DNA of 64,000 nt from Lutibacter sp. B2 (GCA_015686845.1 JADPRS010000002.1:62001-126000), one strand, 5' to 3'; counted from the stretch's first letter, positions 8,926 through 18,757 are shown. Made by a program: numbers and translations. Notes: a model not told the origin generated them from the letters alone.

Positions 8926-10117
8926 ATTTTAACAATGCTTGTGCATCTCTAGCAATCATTAATTCTTCATTCGTAGGAATAACTAATACTTTAACTTTTG
9001 AATCATCAGTACTTATAACAGCATCTTTTCCTCTTATATTATTCTTATCTTTATCAATCTTAATACCTAAGAATTCTAAACCGTTACATATATCTGCTCT
9101 ATTTGAAATTGAATTTTCACCTAGTCCTGCTGTAAATACAACAACATCAACGCCACCCATAGTAGCAGCATAAGAACCTATATATTTTCTAACTCTATTA
9201 TCAAATATATCTAATGCTAATTGAGCTCTTTCATTTCCTTCTTCAGCTGCATTTTCAATGTCTCTAAAATCGCTGCTCACACCAGAAATTCCTAATACGC
9301 CTGATTTTTTGTTAATTAAATCATTGATTTCATTTGAATCTAAATTTTCTTTGTCCTTAACAAATGTTAATATTGCAGGATCTATATCTCCACAACGAGT
9401 TCCCATTACTAATCCTTCTAGCGGTGTGAATCCCATACTAGTATCTAAACATTTACCGTCTTTAATAGCTGCTAAACTTGCACCATTTCCTAAGTGACAA
9501 GTAATAATTTTTAAATCTTCTACTTTTTCTCCAATAAATTCTGCTGCTCTTTCAGAAACATATTTATGGCTTGTACCATGGAATCCATATCTTCTAACTC
9601 CATAGTTTTCATATAATTCATATGGTAGTGCATATATGTAAGATTCTTTAGGCATTGTTTGGTGGAATGCAGTATCAAATACAACAACCATTGGTGTGGT
9701 TGGCATTAATTCTTTACAAGCATTAATCCCCATTAAATTAGCTGGATTATGAAGTGGTGCTAATTCTGAACACGCTTCAATGGCTTCCATTACTTCATCA
9801 GTAATAACTACAGATTCATTAAACTTTTCTCCACCATGTACAACTCTATGTCCAACTGCTGCAATTTCAGACATATCTTTAACTGCACCATGCTTTTCAT
9901 CAACTAAAGCATCTAAAACAAGTCCGATTGCCACCTTATGATCTTCCATAGGTTTTTCAATAACAACCTTGTCTATTCCAGTTTTTTCATGTTTTAGTAT
10001 AGAACCCTCTATTCCAATTCTTTCAACTAATCCTTTTGCAAGTACGCTTTCATCCGTCATATCAACAAGTTGATATTTTAAAGATGAACTTCCACAATTA
10101 ACAACTAATACTTTCAT
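8924..10117 (-). CDS. ackA: Acetate kinase
   Basis: Converts acetyl-phosphate and ADP to acetate and ATP, the energy-yielding last step of acetogenic fermentation. The protein starts [17 protein letters not shown] and contains the family blocks [22 protein letters not shown] and CHLGNGASL. An upstream in-frame ATG at 10147 would add ten residues, but GAGGAGG sits 8 bases before the ATG at 10117, which gives 397 residues, the normal length. The usual partner pta is not adjacent. It is divergent from tmcAL, an enzyme that consumes acetate. Confidence 0.96.
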   Translation of the reverse strand: MKVLVVNCGSSSLKYQLVDMTDESVLAKGLVERIGIEGSILKHEKTGIDKVVIEKPMEDHKVAIGLVLDALVDEKHGAVKDMSEIAAVGHRVVHGGEKFNESVVITDEVMEAIEACSELAPLHNPANLMGINACKELMPTTPMVVVFDTAFHQTMPKESYIYALPYELYENYGVRRYGFHGTSHKYVSERAAEFIGEKVEDLKIITCHLGNGASLAAIKDGKCLDTSMGFTPLEGLVMGTRCGDIDPAILTFVKDKENLDSNEINDLINKKSGVLGISGVSSDFRDIENAAEEGNERAQLALDIFDNRVRKYIGSYAATMGGVDVVVFTAGLGENSISNRADICNGLEFLGIKIDKDKNNIRGKDAVISTDDSKVKVLVIPTNEELMIARDAQALLK

Positions 10118-10182
10118 TTCATTTTCCTCCTCATTACATTTATACATTTTTCAGTATATACGCCTTCTAATATATCAACTTA

Positions 10183-10210
10183 ATTATAATGTACTTATAT
10201 TTTTTTTCAA
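10183..10210 (-). promoter_or_regulatory. Promoter of ackA
   Basis: -35 TTGAAA (10210-10205), a 16-base spacer and -10 TATAAT (10188-10183) on the minus strand, about 65 bases before the ackA ATG. Confidence 0.65.
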
Positions 10211-10310
10211 GTATAAATTTATATTCTACGTGAAAAATATACAACTCATCTTAAAAGTGATCTTATTATTAGGCATATTTTAAAAGCAAATCAGGCATTT
10301 TATTGATTCT

Positions 10311-10339
10311 TTGATATTATTGACTAAATTTAGTAATAT
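10311..10339 (+). promoter_or_regulatory. Promoter of tmcAL
   Basis: -35 TTGATA (10311-10316), a 17-base spacer and -10 TAATAT (10334-10339), 36 bases before the tmcAL ATG. Together with the ackA promoter it fills most of the 257-base divergent intergenic region. Confidence 0.55.
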
Positions 10340-10374
10340 TATAGGTAAGAACATTTAGGAGGTCATTTATTCAT

Positions 10375-11613
10375 ATGAAAGTATTAGGTATAATTGCAGA
10401 ATATAATCCTTTTCATAATGGACACAAATATCATTTGTTAGACTCTTTACACAGAACTAACACGACTCACAGTGTGGCTATTATGAGCGGAAACTTTTTA
10501 CAAAGAGGTGCACCCGCTTTATTAAACAAATGGGAAAGAGCTAAAATGGCAGTAAAAGAAGGGGTCGACTTAGTAATTGAATTACCTTTTCCTTATGCCT
10601 GTAATAGTGCGGAGTATTTTGCATTTGGAGCTATTTCTCTATTAAACAGTTTAAATATCATTGATTATGTGAGCTTCGGAAGCGAATGTGGAAATATTGA
10701 GAAATTAAAAACTATTGCCAGTGTACTTACTGAAGAACCCATCGAATATAAAACATTATTAAAATCATTTTTATCAAAAGGGAATTCATTTCCGTCCGCA
10801 CGAGAAAACGCACTATCAACTTATTTAAATGATTCAACATTAGAAGAAATCATTCGTACGCCCAATAATATATTAGGTATAGAGTACATAAAAGCCTTGA
10901 TCAATCTAAATAGTAAAATGGAACCTTTTACTATAAACAGAATAAAAACAGAGTACCATTCTAAAAATATTGAAAATAGTATATGCAGTGCTACTGCTAT
11001 ACGAAATCATCTCACGAAAGATTCTTATGACATAAGTTTATTATCATCTGTTATGCCAAATGACAGTTATGCAATATTATCCGAAAATATAAAGGAAGAA
11101 TTAAGCCCCATTCATATTTCAGATTTTTCTCAAATGATTTTATATTCATTAAGAAAATCATCTACAAATGTTTTAAAAGAAATTGTTGATGTAACTGAAG
11201 GTCTAGAAAATAGAATTAAAAATGCATCTTCAAAAGCAGTAGATATAGAACTTTTTTTACAACTTACGAAGACAAAACGATATCCATTAACGAGGCTTCA
11301 AAGAATATGTATACATACTTTATTAGGTTTAACTAAAGATCATATATTAAAATTTAGCTCTTTAGGAACAGCTCCATATGCACGCATTTTAGCTTTCTCA
11401 TCAAAAGGGAAAGAATTGATTAAAACATTAAAAAAGACATCCAGCATTCCGATTCTAACCAATATTAATAAACAACCTTTATCCAATGAAATTGCAAACG
11501 AAATGCTTTCTTTGGACATACTTTCCAGTGATTTATACAATCTTGCATATGTAAATAAAAAAAATCGTACTGGTGGAGATGATTATTATGAGAAACCTTA
11601 TATCCATATATAA
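10375..11613 (+). CDS. tmcAL: tRNA(Met) cytidine acetate ligase (TmcAL/YlbM)
   Basis: The bacterial TmcAL family activates acetate with ATP and forms N4-acetylcytidine at the wobble base of elongator tRNA-Met. The 412 residues start MKVLGIIAEYNPFHNGHKYHL with the nucleotidyltransferase HNGH signature at 14-17, and carry ISFGSE-like and RTGGDDYYEKP-like segments near the ends. Ribosome binding site AGGAGG. It is divergent from ackA, whose product makes acetate; the pairing is suggestive but common gene order alone could explain it. Confidence 0.9.
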   Translation: MKVLGIIAEYNPFHNGHKYHLLDSLHRTNTTHSVAIMSGNFLQRGAPALLNKWERAKMAVKEGVDLVIELPFPYACNSAEYFAFGAISLLNSLNIIDYVSFGSECGNIEKLKTIASVLTEEPIEYKTLLKSFLSKGNSFPSARENALSTYLNDSTLEEIIRTPNNILGIEYIKALINLNSKMEPFTINRIKTEYHSKNIENSICSATAIRNHLTKDSYDISLLSSVMPNDSYAILSENIKEELSPIHISDFSQMILYSLRKSSTNVLKEIVDVTEGLENRIKNASSKAVDIELFLQLTKTKRYPLTRLQRICIHTLLGLTKDHILKFSSLGTAPYARILAFSSKGKELIKTLKKTSSIPILTNINKQPLSNEIANEMLSLDILSSDLYNLAYVNKKNRTGGDDYYEKPYIHI

Positions 11614-11630
11614 GCTCCTATGATTTTTCA

Positions 11631-11672
11631 AAATAGTACTTTATTATTCGAATAATAAAGTACTATTTTTTT
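11631..11672 (+). terminator. Intrinsic terminator of tmcAL
   Basis: An 18-bp perfect stem (11631-11648 with 11651-11668) and a two-base loop, followed by a T-run, between tmcAL and ylbJ. Confidence 0.9.
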
Positions 11673-11721
11673 CATTCTAAATATATATATGAATAACGAT
11701 CATTTATTCAGGAGGTCTACT

Positions 11722-12942
11722 ATGTTATTTTATATAAAAAAAATATTCATTATATTCATCATACTTTTCTTAGTCATTGCTGCTATTATTCACCCACAAG
11801 AAGCTTTTGATTCTGCAAAGAGTGGTGTATATACTTGGCTAAATATTATTTTTCCTGCACTACTTCCTTTTTTTATTGGTTCTGAACTACTCATTCAACT
11901 AGGATTTGTTCGGTTTATAGGTTTTTTATTAGAGCCCCTATTTAGACCTATATTTAACGTTCCTGGAGAAGGTTCCTTTATATTTGCAATGAGTGTAACT
12001 TCTGGATATCCTATGGGTGTTAAGATGATTACTGAGCTTAGAAATGATCATACACTCAATAAACATGACGCTCAAAGACTACTTTCATTTTGCAGTACAT
12101 CTGGTCCCTTATTTATAACTGGAGCAGTTGCAATTGGTATGTTTAATAATGTTCAATTAGGTGTAATTATTGCCTTATCTCATTATTTAGGTGCCATTAT
12201 AACAGGGCTTTTTTTTAGATGTTATAAAAATAAATCCATATTAAATGCTGCTACTACAAAACAGAAACAAGGTTTCTTTAAAAAAATATTCGAAAATTCA
12301 AATAGGAGCAATCAACCATTTGGTCTACTATTTGCAAATTCTGTAAAAAAATCTATTGAAACTTTAATGCAAATAGGAGGATTCATCATTCTTTTTTCCG
12401 TAATTATACGCCTATTAACCACTTTAGGGCTGGTTCATTTTCTTTCAAGTGCAATCACATTACTTCCATGGATTTCATTTCCTAATATTCAAATACTCGA
12501 TAGCCTGATCAGTGGCTTTTTCGAAATTACAGTAGGCTGTAAAAGCCTATCTGAAATTCATAATATTTCTTTTATACAACAAGCCCTTTTTTCCACGATT
12601 TTAATTTCATGGAGTGGATTATCCATTCATGCTCAATCAGCTAGTCTAATCGCGAAAACGGATTTAAGTTTCAATCTCTATCTAGTATCCAAATTATTCC
12701 ATTCATTATTTTCAGGAATGTTAGTAATCATTCTTATTCCAATTATGAATATATTATTTTATAATTTTCATTTACCAGTATTTTTAAACCATTCAAATAA
12801 AATACTAAATACTACTTTAACCTATAAGTTTATATTTTCTACCAAATTATTCATCCTAATTAACCTTTCTATCATTTTTATTTCTTTATTATTTTATACA
12901 TTTTTTACTCAACTAAATCATTTTAAACATATACAAAAATGA
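11722..12942 (+). CDS. ylbJ: Sporulation integral membrane protein YlbJ
   Basis: Polytopic membrane protein of the nucleoside-recognition/Gate domain type, required in Bacillus for a normal spore cortex and regulated in the mother cell there. The sequence has about eight hydrophobic segments and the characteristic IFPALLPFFIGSELLIQLG and SGYPMGVKMI blocks. The ATG at 11722 follows AGGAGGTCTACT and gives MLFYIKKIF (406 residues); an in-frame ATG at 11689 lacks a ribosome binding site. It ends 9 bases from the convergent 12951-13400 gene. Confidence 0.88.
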   Translation: MLFYIKKIFIIFIILFLVIAAIIHPQEAFDSAKSGVYTWLNIIFPALLPFFIGSELLIQLGFVRFIGFLLEPLFRPIFNVPGEGSFIFAMSVTSGYPMGVKMITELRNDHTLNKHDAQRLLSFCSTSGPLFITGAVAIGMFNNVQLGVIIALSHYLGAIITGLFFRCYKNKSILNAATTKQKQGFFKKIFENSNRSNQPFGLLFANSVKKSIETLMQIGGFIILFSVIIRLLTTLGLVHFLSSAITLLPWISFPNIQILDSLISGFFEITVGCKSLSEIHNISFIQQALFSTILISWSGLSIHAQSASLIAKTDLSFNLYLVSKLFHSLFSGMLVIILIPIMNILFYNFHLPVFLNHSNKILNTTLTYKFIFSTKLFILINLSIIFISLLFYTFFTQLNHFKHIQK

Positions 12943-12962
12943 AGGGCCTTTTATCCCTTCAT
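12939..12962. terminator. Bidirectional terminator between ylbJ and the convergent gene
   Basis: An 8-bp stem ATGAAGGG/CCCTTCAT around an 8-base loop overlaps both stop codons. A-rich on one side and T-rich on the other, it could serve both strands. Confidence 0.6.
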
Positions 12963-13400
12963 TCCTTTTAATTCTTGTCTATTTTGATTAATCATTTGCA
13001 TCATTTCTTCTAAATTTTGTTCCATGTTAGATAGCAATTCATCTGTATATTGTCTAGCACCTAAGCGCACTTCTTTTGCACTCATTTGTGCTTGAGAAAT
13101 AATTTCTTCAGATCTTTTTTGAGCTTGTTTTGTAAGTTCATCCTTTTCTACCATTTCTTCAATATGAGATTTTGCATTTTGTATAATTTCATCTGCATCT
13201 TGTTGCGCTTCTATTAAAATCTTTTGTCTTTCTTCCTTAATCCACAATGCTTGTTTCACTTCATCTGGTAATTGTATTCTAATTTCTTTTATCATATCTA
13301 GAATTTCAACTTTATCTATAAATGCTTTACCGGCAAAAGGAATGGAAGAACTATTTTCTATAACATCTTCAAGTTCATCTAATAAACTTAATACATCCAC
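12951..13400 (-). CDS. Coiled-coil protein, DivIVA/ATP-synthase-b-like
   Basis: A 149-residue, almost entirely helical protein rich in Glu, Gln and Lys, with a predicted long coiled coil from about residue 45 to 145 (IEAQQDADEIIQNAKSHIEE and following heptads). Proteins of this kind are commonly found next to coaD in clostridia and are annotated loosely as ATPase or DivIVA-related; no enzymatic motif is visible. It begins 15 bases after coaD. Function unknown, possibly structural at the envelope. Confidence 0.75.
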   Translation of the reverse strand: MDVLSLLDELEDVIENSSSIPFAGKAFIDKVEILDMIKEIRIQLPDEVKQALWIKEERQKILIEAQQDADEIIQNAKSHIEEMVEKDELTKQAQKRSEEIISQAQMSAKEVRLGARQYTDELLSNMEQNLEEMMQMINQNRQELKGMKG

Positions 13401-13415
13401 AACTATCTCCCCTTT

Positions 13416-13901
13416 TTATTTACAACATTCAAATTTTTGTTTCATTGCTTCAATAACTTCTTCTGGAACCAAACCGTTTATACATCCATTTAGACGAAAT
13501 GTTTCTTTAATAATACTAGAACTCAAATAAGAATATTCACCTTTGGTCATCATAAACATAGTTTCTATCTTTGAGTTTAACTTTTTATTCATAAGTGCCA
13601 TTTGAAACTCATATTCAAAATCTGATACTGCTCTTAAACCTTTTACTATAATATCTATCTTTTTCTCATTAACGTAGTCTACTAATAATCCACTAAAGCA
13701 TGTAACTTCTATATTTGGAATATCTTTCGTAACTTTTTTTAATAATCCGATCCTTTCTTCTACTGTAAAAAGAGGATTTTTAGCTGGATTATATAATACT
13801 GCAACAATTACTTTATCAACAATTTTCGAAGTTCTTTTTATAATATCTAAATGCCCATTTGTCACTGGATCAAAACTACCTGGGCATATTGCCGTCTTCA
13901 T
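13416..13901 (-). CDS. coaD: Phosphopantetheine adenylyltransferase
   Basis: Fourth enzyme of coenzyme A synthesis: joins ATP and 4'-phosphopantetheine to give dephospho-CoA. The 161 residues start [20 protein letters not shown], with TNGH at 14-17 as the nucleotidyltransferase motif, and contain [11 protein letters not shown] and the C-terminal YLSSSIIKE block. It starts 2 bases after rsmD, the usual rsmD-coaD pair. Confidence 0.96.
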   Translation of the reverse strand: MKTAICPGSFDPVTNGHLDIIKRTSKIVDKVIVAVLYNPAKNPLFTVEERIGLLKKVTKDIPNIEVTCFSGLLVDYVNEKKIDIIVKGLRAVSDFEYEFQMALMNKKLNSKIETMFMMTKGEYSYLSSSIIKETFRLNGCINGLVPEEVIEAMKQKFECCK

Positions 13902-13903
13902 GT

Positions 13904-14458
13904 TTATGCCTCCTCTGTGTAAATAGATATTCTAGTATTTCCATATTTCTTTTCCTTTATTTTTTTCAAACTTCCTATCTCAGCAGGAATATTGTCTTTT
14001 ATATCATGTTCAACAACAATAATTCCTTCCTCATCTAACAATCTTTCAGAATCTATAGCCTCAATACATGGAACAATAAGGTCTTTTAAATAAGGTGGAT
14101 CCATAAATATAATATTAATTTTTTTTCCATTTTCACCTAATTGTTTAATAACATTTAGTGTATCACTCCATAAAACTTCACTTTTTTCTTCAAAACCTGT
14201 AGTTTTAATGTTTTCATTTATAACTTTAATGCTATTTTTATTATTATCTACAAAATATCCATAATTTGCACCTCTACTAATTGCTTCTATGCCTAAACTT
14301 CCAGTTCCAGAAAAAAGATCTAATACATTACTTTCTATTATGTAGTTATTAATCATACTAAAGATCGACTCTTTCACCCTGTCTGTTGTAGGTCTTGTTT
14401 CCAATCCTTTTGGAGCCATTAATCGTTTTCCTTTTGCTATACCTGAAATAACTCTCAC
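13904..14458 (-). CDS. rsmD: 16S rRNA (guanine966-N2)-methyltransferase
   Basis: SAM-dependent methyltransferase acting on G966 of 16S rRNA. Visible motifs are [12 protein letters not shown] at the N-terminus, [13 protein letters not shown] for SAM binding and the catalytic FMDPPY. An upstream in-frame ATG at 14512 would add 18 hydrophobic residues, but GAGAGGAGA precedes the GTG at 14458, which gives the family-typical VRVISG start (184 residues). Confidence 0.94.
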   Translation of the reverse strand: MRVISGIAKGKRLMAPKGLETRPTTDRVKESIFSMINNYIIESNVLDLFSGTGSLGIEAISRGANYGYFVDNNKNSIKVINENIKTTGFEEKSEVLWSDTLNVIKQLGENGKKINIIFMDPPYLKDLIVPCIEAIDSERLLDEEGIIVVEHDIKDNIPAEIGSLKKIKEKKYGNTRISIYTEEA

Positions 14459-14483
14459 AAAATTCTCTCCTCTCAACAAATAT

Positions 14484-14512
14484 ATTTTAGCACATATATA
14501 AAAGATAAACAA
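14484..14512 (-). promoter_or_regulatory. Promoter of rsmD-coaD
   Basis: -35 TTGTTT (14512-14507), a 17-base spacer and -10 TAAAAT (14489-14484), ending 25 bases before the GTG start of rsmD. Confidence 0.5.
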
Positions 14513-14616
14513 AATCTTAATCTATATTTTTTGCATATTTAATCTATTTTTAGGTCATATTAATATTGAGCACAAAATAACATTCCCCTTAAAGCTTTTT
14601 CTTCATTTCTCCTCTC

Positions 14617-14645
14617 AAAATACTGGTGTAATACACCAGTATTTT
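14617..14645. terminator. Strong hairpin between SASP gene and rsmD, orientation unclear
   Basis: A 13-bp perfect stem (AAAATACTGGTGT and complement) with a 3-base loop. The T-run follows it on the plus strand, where no gene lies upstream, and only a short TTTT follows on the minus strand. It may be a second terminator for the SASP transcript or the end of an unannotated plus-strand RNA. Confidence 0.6.
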
Positions 14646-14686
14646 TTATTCTAACAATCATTTTACAAGATAACAAGACAAAAATA

Positions 14687-14715
14687 ATAAAGAAGAGATA
14701 TTATCTCTTCTTTAT
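14687..14715 (-). terminator. Intrinsic terminator of the SASP gene
   Basis: A 13-bp stem (ATAAAGAAGAGAT and complement) with loop ATT and a T-rich tail on the minus strand, 9 bases after the stop codon. Confidence 0.85.
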
Positions 14716-14723
14716 CATTTGAT

Positions 14724-14927
14724 TTATTTACCTGACATTTGTTTTTCAGCCATTTCAACTAATTTTTTTGTCATATTTCCACCAACATAACCATTTTGTC
14801 TAGCTGTTAAGTTTCCTTTATCTACAGTTTGATAATTATTTAATCCTAATTCATTAGCAATTTCATATTTCATTTGATTTAATGCTGTTTTCGCTTCAGG
14901 TACAACCTTTGAATTATTATTTGCCAT
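14724..14927 (-). CDS. Alpha/beta-type small acid-soluble spore protein
   Basis: DNA-coating protein of the dormant spore that protects against UV and is degraded by the GPR protease at germination. The 67 residues contain LNQMKYEIANELGL with the GPR-cleavage-type context and the conserved GNLTARQNGYVGGNMTKKLV block. Strong TAGGAGGTG ribosome binding site and its own terminator indicate a monocistronic gene. A sigma-G promoter is expected, but I could not identify one convincingly in the 106 bases upstream. Confidence 0.95.
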   Translation of the reverse strand: MANNNSKVVPEAKTALNQMKYEIANELGLNNYQTVDKGNLTARQNGYVGGNMTKKLVEMAEKQMSGK

Positions 14928-15033
14928 TATTTTTTCACCTCCTAATGTTCTGTACTATTAATTTAACCAATATAAAAAAAAATATATCTAGTATATTTTT
15001 ACTCATATAGCACAGAATGTTACATTTAGGATA

Positions 15034-17100
15034 TTACAGACAAATATCTTCTATCATCTTTCCAAATTTTTCTATGATCTTGTACTTTAATTCTCTATTT
15101 TTTTCTAAGATTAGCATAGGATCTTCATCCATTATTCTTTTCGCTTCTTTTTGTGCTTGCTTCAATATTCTCATATGCTTAAAAAGATTTGCAATTTTTA
15201 ATTCCGGTAATCCATGTTGACTCGTTCCAAAAAATTCACCTGGCCCTCTTAATTCCAAATCTTTTTCAGCAATAATAAAGCCATCACTTGTGCTCTCCAT
15301 TATTTTCATTCTTTCTTTTGCGATTGCGCTTTTACTGTAATTAATTAAAATACAATAAGATTGATATTCTCCTCGACCCACTCTGCCTCTTAACTGATGT
15401 AATTGAGCCAATCCAAATCGTTCACTATTTTCTATAATCATAGTAGATGCATTGGGCACATTTACACCCACTTCAATAACCGTAGTAGCTACTAAAACTT
15501 GTAGCTCTCCTTGTTTAAATTTCTGCATAATTTCTTCTTTTTCATGTGGTTTCATTTTCCCATGCAAAAGACCTATTTCATACTCATTTAGATAAGATTC
15601 CTTTAACTCTATATAAATATCTGTAGCAGACAAAGCTTCTATTTTTTCCGAGTTTTCTACCAAAGGTGCCACAATATAAACTTGTCTGCCCAGTTCAATT
15701 TCTTTTTTTATAAAATTATATACCCTTTCCCTTTGTGCTTTTGCCACACAATATGTTTTAATCTTTTTTCTACCTGGTGGCAATTCATCTATAATAGATA
15801 TATCTAAGTCCCCATATAATATTAATGCCAAAGTTCTAGGAATAGGTGTTGCAGTCATTACTACCACATCAGGATTACAACCCTTACTAGCTAACACACC
15901 TCTTTGTCTTACTCCAAATCTATGTTGTTCATCTGTAATGACAAGCCCTAATTTTTCAAACGCTACATTTTCTTGTATTACCGCATGGGTGCCTATAATA
16001 ATATCTATTTCTCCACTTTTTAATTGATCTAATAGACCTTCTTTCTTCTTTTTATGGATACTACCCGTTAAAAGCGCCACCCGTATCCCTAATTTCTCCA
16101 ACAAATTATATGCAGCCTCATAATGCTGCTCTGCAAGAATTTCTGTGGGTGCCATTAAAGCCCCTTGATATCCATTTAATACACACTGATACAGTGCTAT
16201 AATAGCTATAATCGTTTTCCCCGAACCTACATCTCCTTGCACTAATCTATTCATAGGTTTATTATTTTCCATGCCACTTTGTATTTCTTCTAGTACCTTT
16301 TTTTGCGCTTGTGTTAATTCAAATGGTAAAGATTTTACGAACTGATCTACTTCATTTTTTTTTATAAAACGAATACCATTGTTATTCTTAACCATTTGAA
16401 TTTTTATTAACCAAAGTCCTAATTGTAATAAGAATAACTCTTCAAAAACCAATCTAAATTTTGCTATTTTCATATCCTGTATGGATAATGGAAAATGTAT
16501 ATTTGATAATGCAAATTGAATATCACATAATCTATTCAATTTCCTTGTATCATCAGGCAAAAATTCCTTTATACTATCTTTATAAGTATCTAACACCTGT
16601 TGTGATAACTTACTTATATCATTTTGAGTAATTCCATTCGTCAAAGAATACATAGGCCTAATCTTATTCATTCCTACATCTTCTTGTTTTTCATCTAAAA
16701 TTGTATACTCCGGATGTATTATTTGAAGTTGATCAAAGGATCTTTGTACTTTTCCATATAAGACTAAAGATTTTCCAATATGAAGTATATTTTTTAAAAA
16801 TGGAACATTATAAAAAACTGCATACATATTGCCAGTATCATCTTTTATAGGTACTTTATAAATTTTCAATCCTCTTTTAACAGCTTTTTCTTGAATGGGT
16901 CCAGCAATTTTCACTTTTAATATTGTTTTTTCATTTACAGTAATATTTTTAATTTGGGTCATGGTCCCTCGATCTTCATATTCTCTCGGGAAATTGTACA
17001 AAACATCTTCTATATTCTTAATGTTTATTTTATTTAAATATTGGAACTTTTTAGGTCCAATCCCCTTTAAATATTGAATTGATTTCTTTAAATCTTCCAC
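15034..17100 (-). CDS. recG: ATP-dependent DNA helicase RecG
   Basis: Branch-migrating helicase that remodels stalled forks and recombination intermediates. The 688 residues include an N-terminal wedge/OB domain, Walker A GDVGSGKT near residue 290, DEQHRFG as the DExH box near 390, TATPIPRTL and the C-terminal helicase domain with QLRGRVGRG. The start is GTG with AGGAGG; the T-run of the preceding hairpin (17118-17145) directly abuts this ribosome binding site. Confidence 0.97.
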   Translation of the reverse strand: MEDLKKSIQYLKGIGPKKFQYLNKINIKNIEDVLYNFPREYEDRGTMTQIKNITVNEKTILKVKIAGPIQEKAVKRGLKIYKVPIKDDTGNMYAVFYNVPFLKNILHIGKSLVLYGKVQRSFDQLQIIHPEYTILDEKQEDVGMNKIRPMYSLTNGITQNDISKLSQQVLDTYKDSIKEFLPDDTRKLNRLCDIQFALSNIHFPLSIQDMKIAKFRLVFEELFLLQLGLWLIKIQMVKNNNGIRFIKKNEVDQFVKSLPFELTQAQKKVLEEIQSGMENNKPMNRLVQGDVGSGKTIIAIIALYQCVLNGYQGALMAPTEILAEQHYEAAYNLLEKLGIRVALLTGSIHKKKKEGLLDQLKSGEIDIIIGTHAVIQENVAFEKLGLVITDEQHRFGVRQRGVLASKGCNPDVVVMTATPIPRTLALILYGDLDISIIDELPPGRKKIKTYCVAKAQRERVYNFIKKEIELGRQVYIVAPLVENSEKIEALSATDIYIELKESYLNEYEIGLLHGKMKPHEKEEIMQKFKQGELQVLVATTVIEVGVNVPNASTMIIENSERFGLAQLHQLRGRVGRGEYQSYCILINYSKSAIAKERMKIMESTSDGFIIAEKDLELRGPGEFFGTSQHGLPELKIANLFKHMRILKQAQKEAKRIMDEDPMLILEKNRELKYKIIEKFGKMIEDICL

Positions 17101-17117
17101 AGTATTTCCTCCTAAAA

Positions 17118-17145
17118 AATAGGAAATGATTAATCATTTCCTATT
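17118..17145 (-). terminator. Terminator-like hairpin between fakA and recG
   Basis: A 28-base perfect palindrome (AATAGGAAATGATT and complement) overlaps the fakA stop codon and is followed on the minus strand by T6 and then at once by the recG AGGAGG. It could terminate most fakA transcripts, with read-through feeding recG. Confidence 0.8.
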
Positions 17146-18757
17146 CTACCGAGAATATATAATAATATAATGGTTGCCCACCATAATAAACTTCTACATC
17201 CATATCCTCATACTTATCACTTAGCTTTTCTGCTAAATCATCTGCTTGTTCTTTCGTAATTTCTTCTCCATAAAAAATAGTTATTACTGCATCATCTTCA
17301 TCTACTATTTTCTCTATCGTATCATATGCTTCTTTTTCAATCTCTTTCCCAACATTTACAATATTACCATCTGAAATACCTAAAATGTCTCCTTCTTTAA
17401 TCTCCATTTCATTAAATTGTGTGTTTCTTACTGAATAAGTAATTTGACCCGTTTTAACACTCTTTATAGCCTCTGTCATGTTTTCTATGTTTTCATCTAC
17501 ACCTAGCTCCTTATTATAGGCTAAAGCTGCCGATATGCCTTCTGGTGCAGTCTTGGTAGGAATTACAATTATATTCTTATCACTTAATTCTTTAGCCTGA
17601 TTTGCAGCCAAAATTATATTACTATTATTAGGAAGAATAAATATATTTTTTGCCTTAATTTTATCGATTGCGTCTTTAATATCCTGTGTACTTGGATTCA
17701 TGGTTTGTCCACCAGTAATAACTTCATCTACATTCAAATCTTTAAATATATTACTTAATCCATCCCCCATAGTAACTGTAATTATTCCGTATTCTTTCAT
17801 TTCATTTTCACCTTGAAGAAGATCTCCCTCAAGCATTTTATTTTGATGTTGAACTCTCATATTATCAACTTTTATATCTACCAATTGTCCTACTTTAATT
17901 CCATGTTCTAAAACTTGTCCAGGATGATTTGTATGTATATGCACTTTTACTAAATCTGCTGTACCAACCACTAACATTGAATCTCCATAATTTACAATGG
18001 TTCTTTTAAATTTTTCTATATTTATATCTTTTCCTTTAATCATAAATTCAGTGCAATATCCAAATTCAATGTCTGTATTTTCTATGTTCACATTTACATT
18101 TTTATGTATATTATAATCTATTGGTTCACTTATTATTTCTTTTCCTGTTAGGGCTTCATAAAAACCATAAAAAACAAAAATTAATCCTTTTCCTCCAGCA
18201 TCAACTACGCCTGCTTCTTTTAATACCTTTAACATATCTGGTGTTTTATCTAATATCTTTTCAGCATGTTCAATTAATTTTTTAATAAAATCATCCATAT
18301 ACATTTGTTCTTTAGATAATTCAACTGCCTTTTCGCCAATTTCTCTAGCAATGGTCAAAATAGTCCCTTCTATAGGTTTCATAACAGCCTTATATGCAGT
18401 ATCAGCTGCATTTTTAAGAGCTTGTGAAAAATCTAAAATTCCTAATTTTTCTTTTCCCTCACACCCCTTAGCAAAACCCCTAAATATTTGAGATAAGATT
18501 ACGCCTGAATTTCCTCTAGCACCCATTAACAATCCATTTGCCAATCCTTGAGATATTTTTTCTACTGTATCATCAGATAACTCTTGTACTTCTTTTTTGG
18601 CAGAATTCATTGTAAGAGACATATTCGTTCCAGTGTCTCCATCTGGAACAGGAAATACGTTTAGCGAATCTACTTCCTGTTTATTTTCTTCTAAACACTG
18701 TGCGCCTCTAATAATCATTTTTTTTAGTAATATTCCGTCTATATATTTGATTTTCAA
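17141..18757 (-). CDS. fakA: Fatty acid kinase catalytic subunit FakA (YloV, DAK2/DhaL domain)
   Basis: Phosphorylates fatty acids bound to FakB (DegV-family) proteins, producing acyl-phosphate that PlsX and PlsY can use. The N-terminal DhaL-like kinase domain has VFPVPDGDTGTNMSLT at about 35-50 and GARGNSGVILSQ near 80; the middle and C-terminal domains match the YloV family, total 538 residues. No degV/fakB gene is in the window. It follows an asp23-like gene by 18 bases, the conserved order. Confidence 0.92.
   Translation of the reverse strand: MKIKYIDGILLKKMIIRGAQCLEENKQEVDSLNVFPVPDGDTGTNMSLTMNSAKKEVQELSDDTVEKISQGLANGLLMGARGNSGVILSQIFRGFAKGCEGKEKLGILDFSQALKNAADTAYKAVMKPIEGTILTIAREIGEKAVELSKEQMYMDDFIKKLIEHAEKILDKTPDMLKVLKEAGVVDAGGKGLIFVFYGFYEALTGKEIISEPIDYNIHKNVNVNIENTDIEFGYCTEFMIKGKDINIEKFKRTIVNYGDSMLVVGTADLVKVHIHTNHPGQVLEHGIKVGQLVDIKVDNMRVQHQNKMLEGDLLQGENEMKEYGIITVTMGDGLSNIFKDLNVDEVITGGQTMNPSTQDIKDAIDKIKAKNIFILPNNSNIILAANQAKELSDKNIIVIPTKTAPEGISAALAYNKELGVDENIENMTEAIKSVKTGQITYSVRNTQFNEMEIKEGDILGISDGNIVNVGKEIEKEAYDTIEKIVDEDDAVITIFYGEEITKEQADDLAEKLSDKYEDMDVEVYYGGQPLYYYIFSVE

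Noticed and set aside
11680-11707. A sigma-E-like pair upstream of ylbJ
   Set aside because: The putative -10 ends just before the AGGAGG, so the transcript would start inside the ribosome binding site.
14928-15033. Sigma-G promoter for the SASP gene
   Set aside because: Several partial matches (TATACTA, GAGTA) exist, but none has both elements at the proper spacing.
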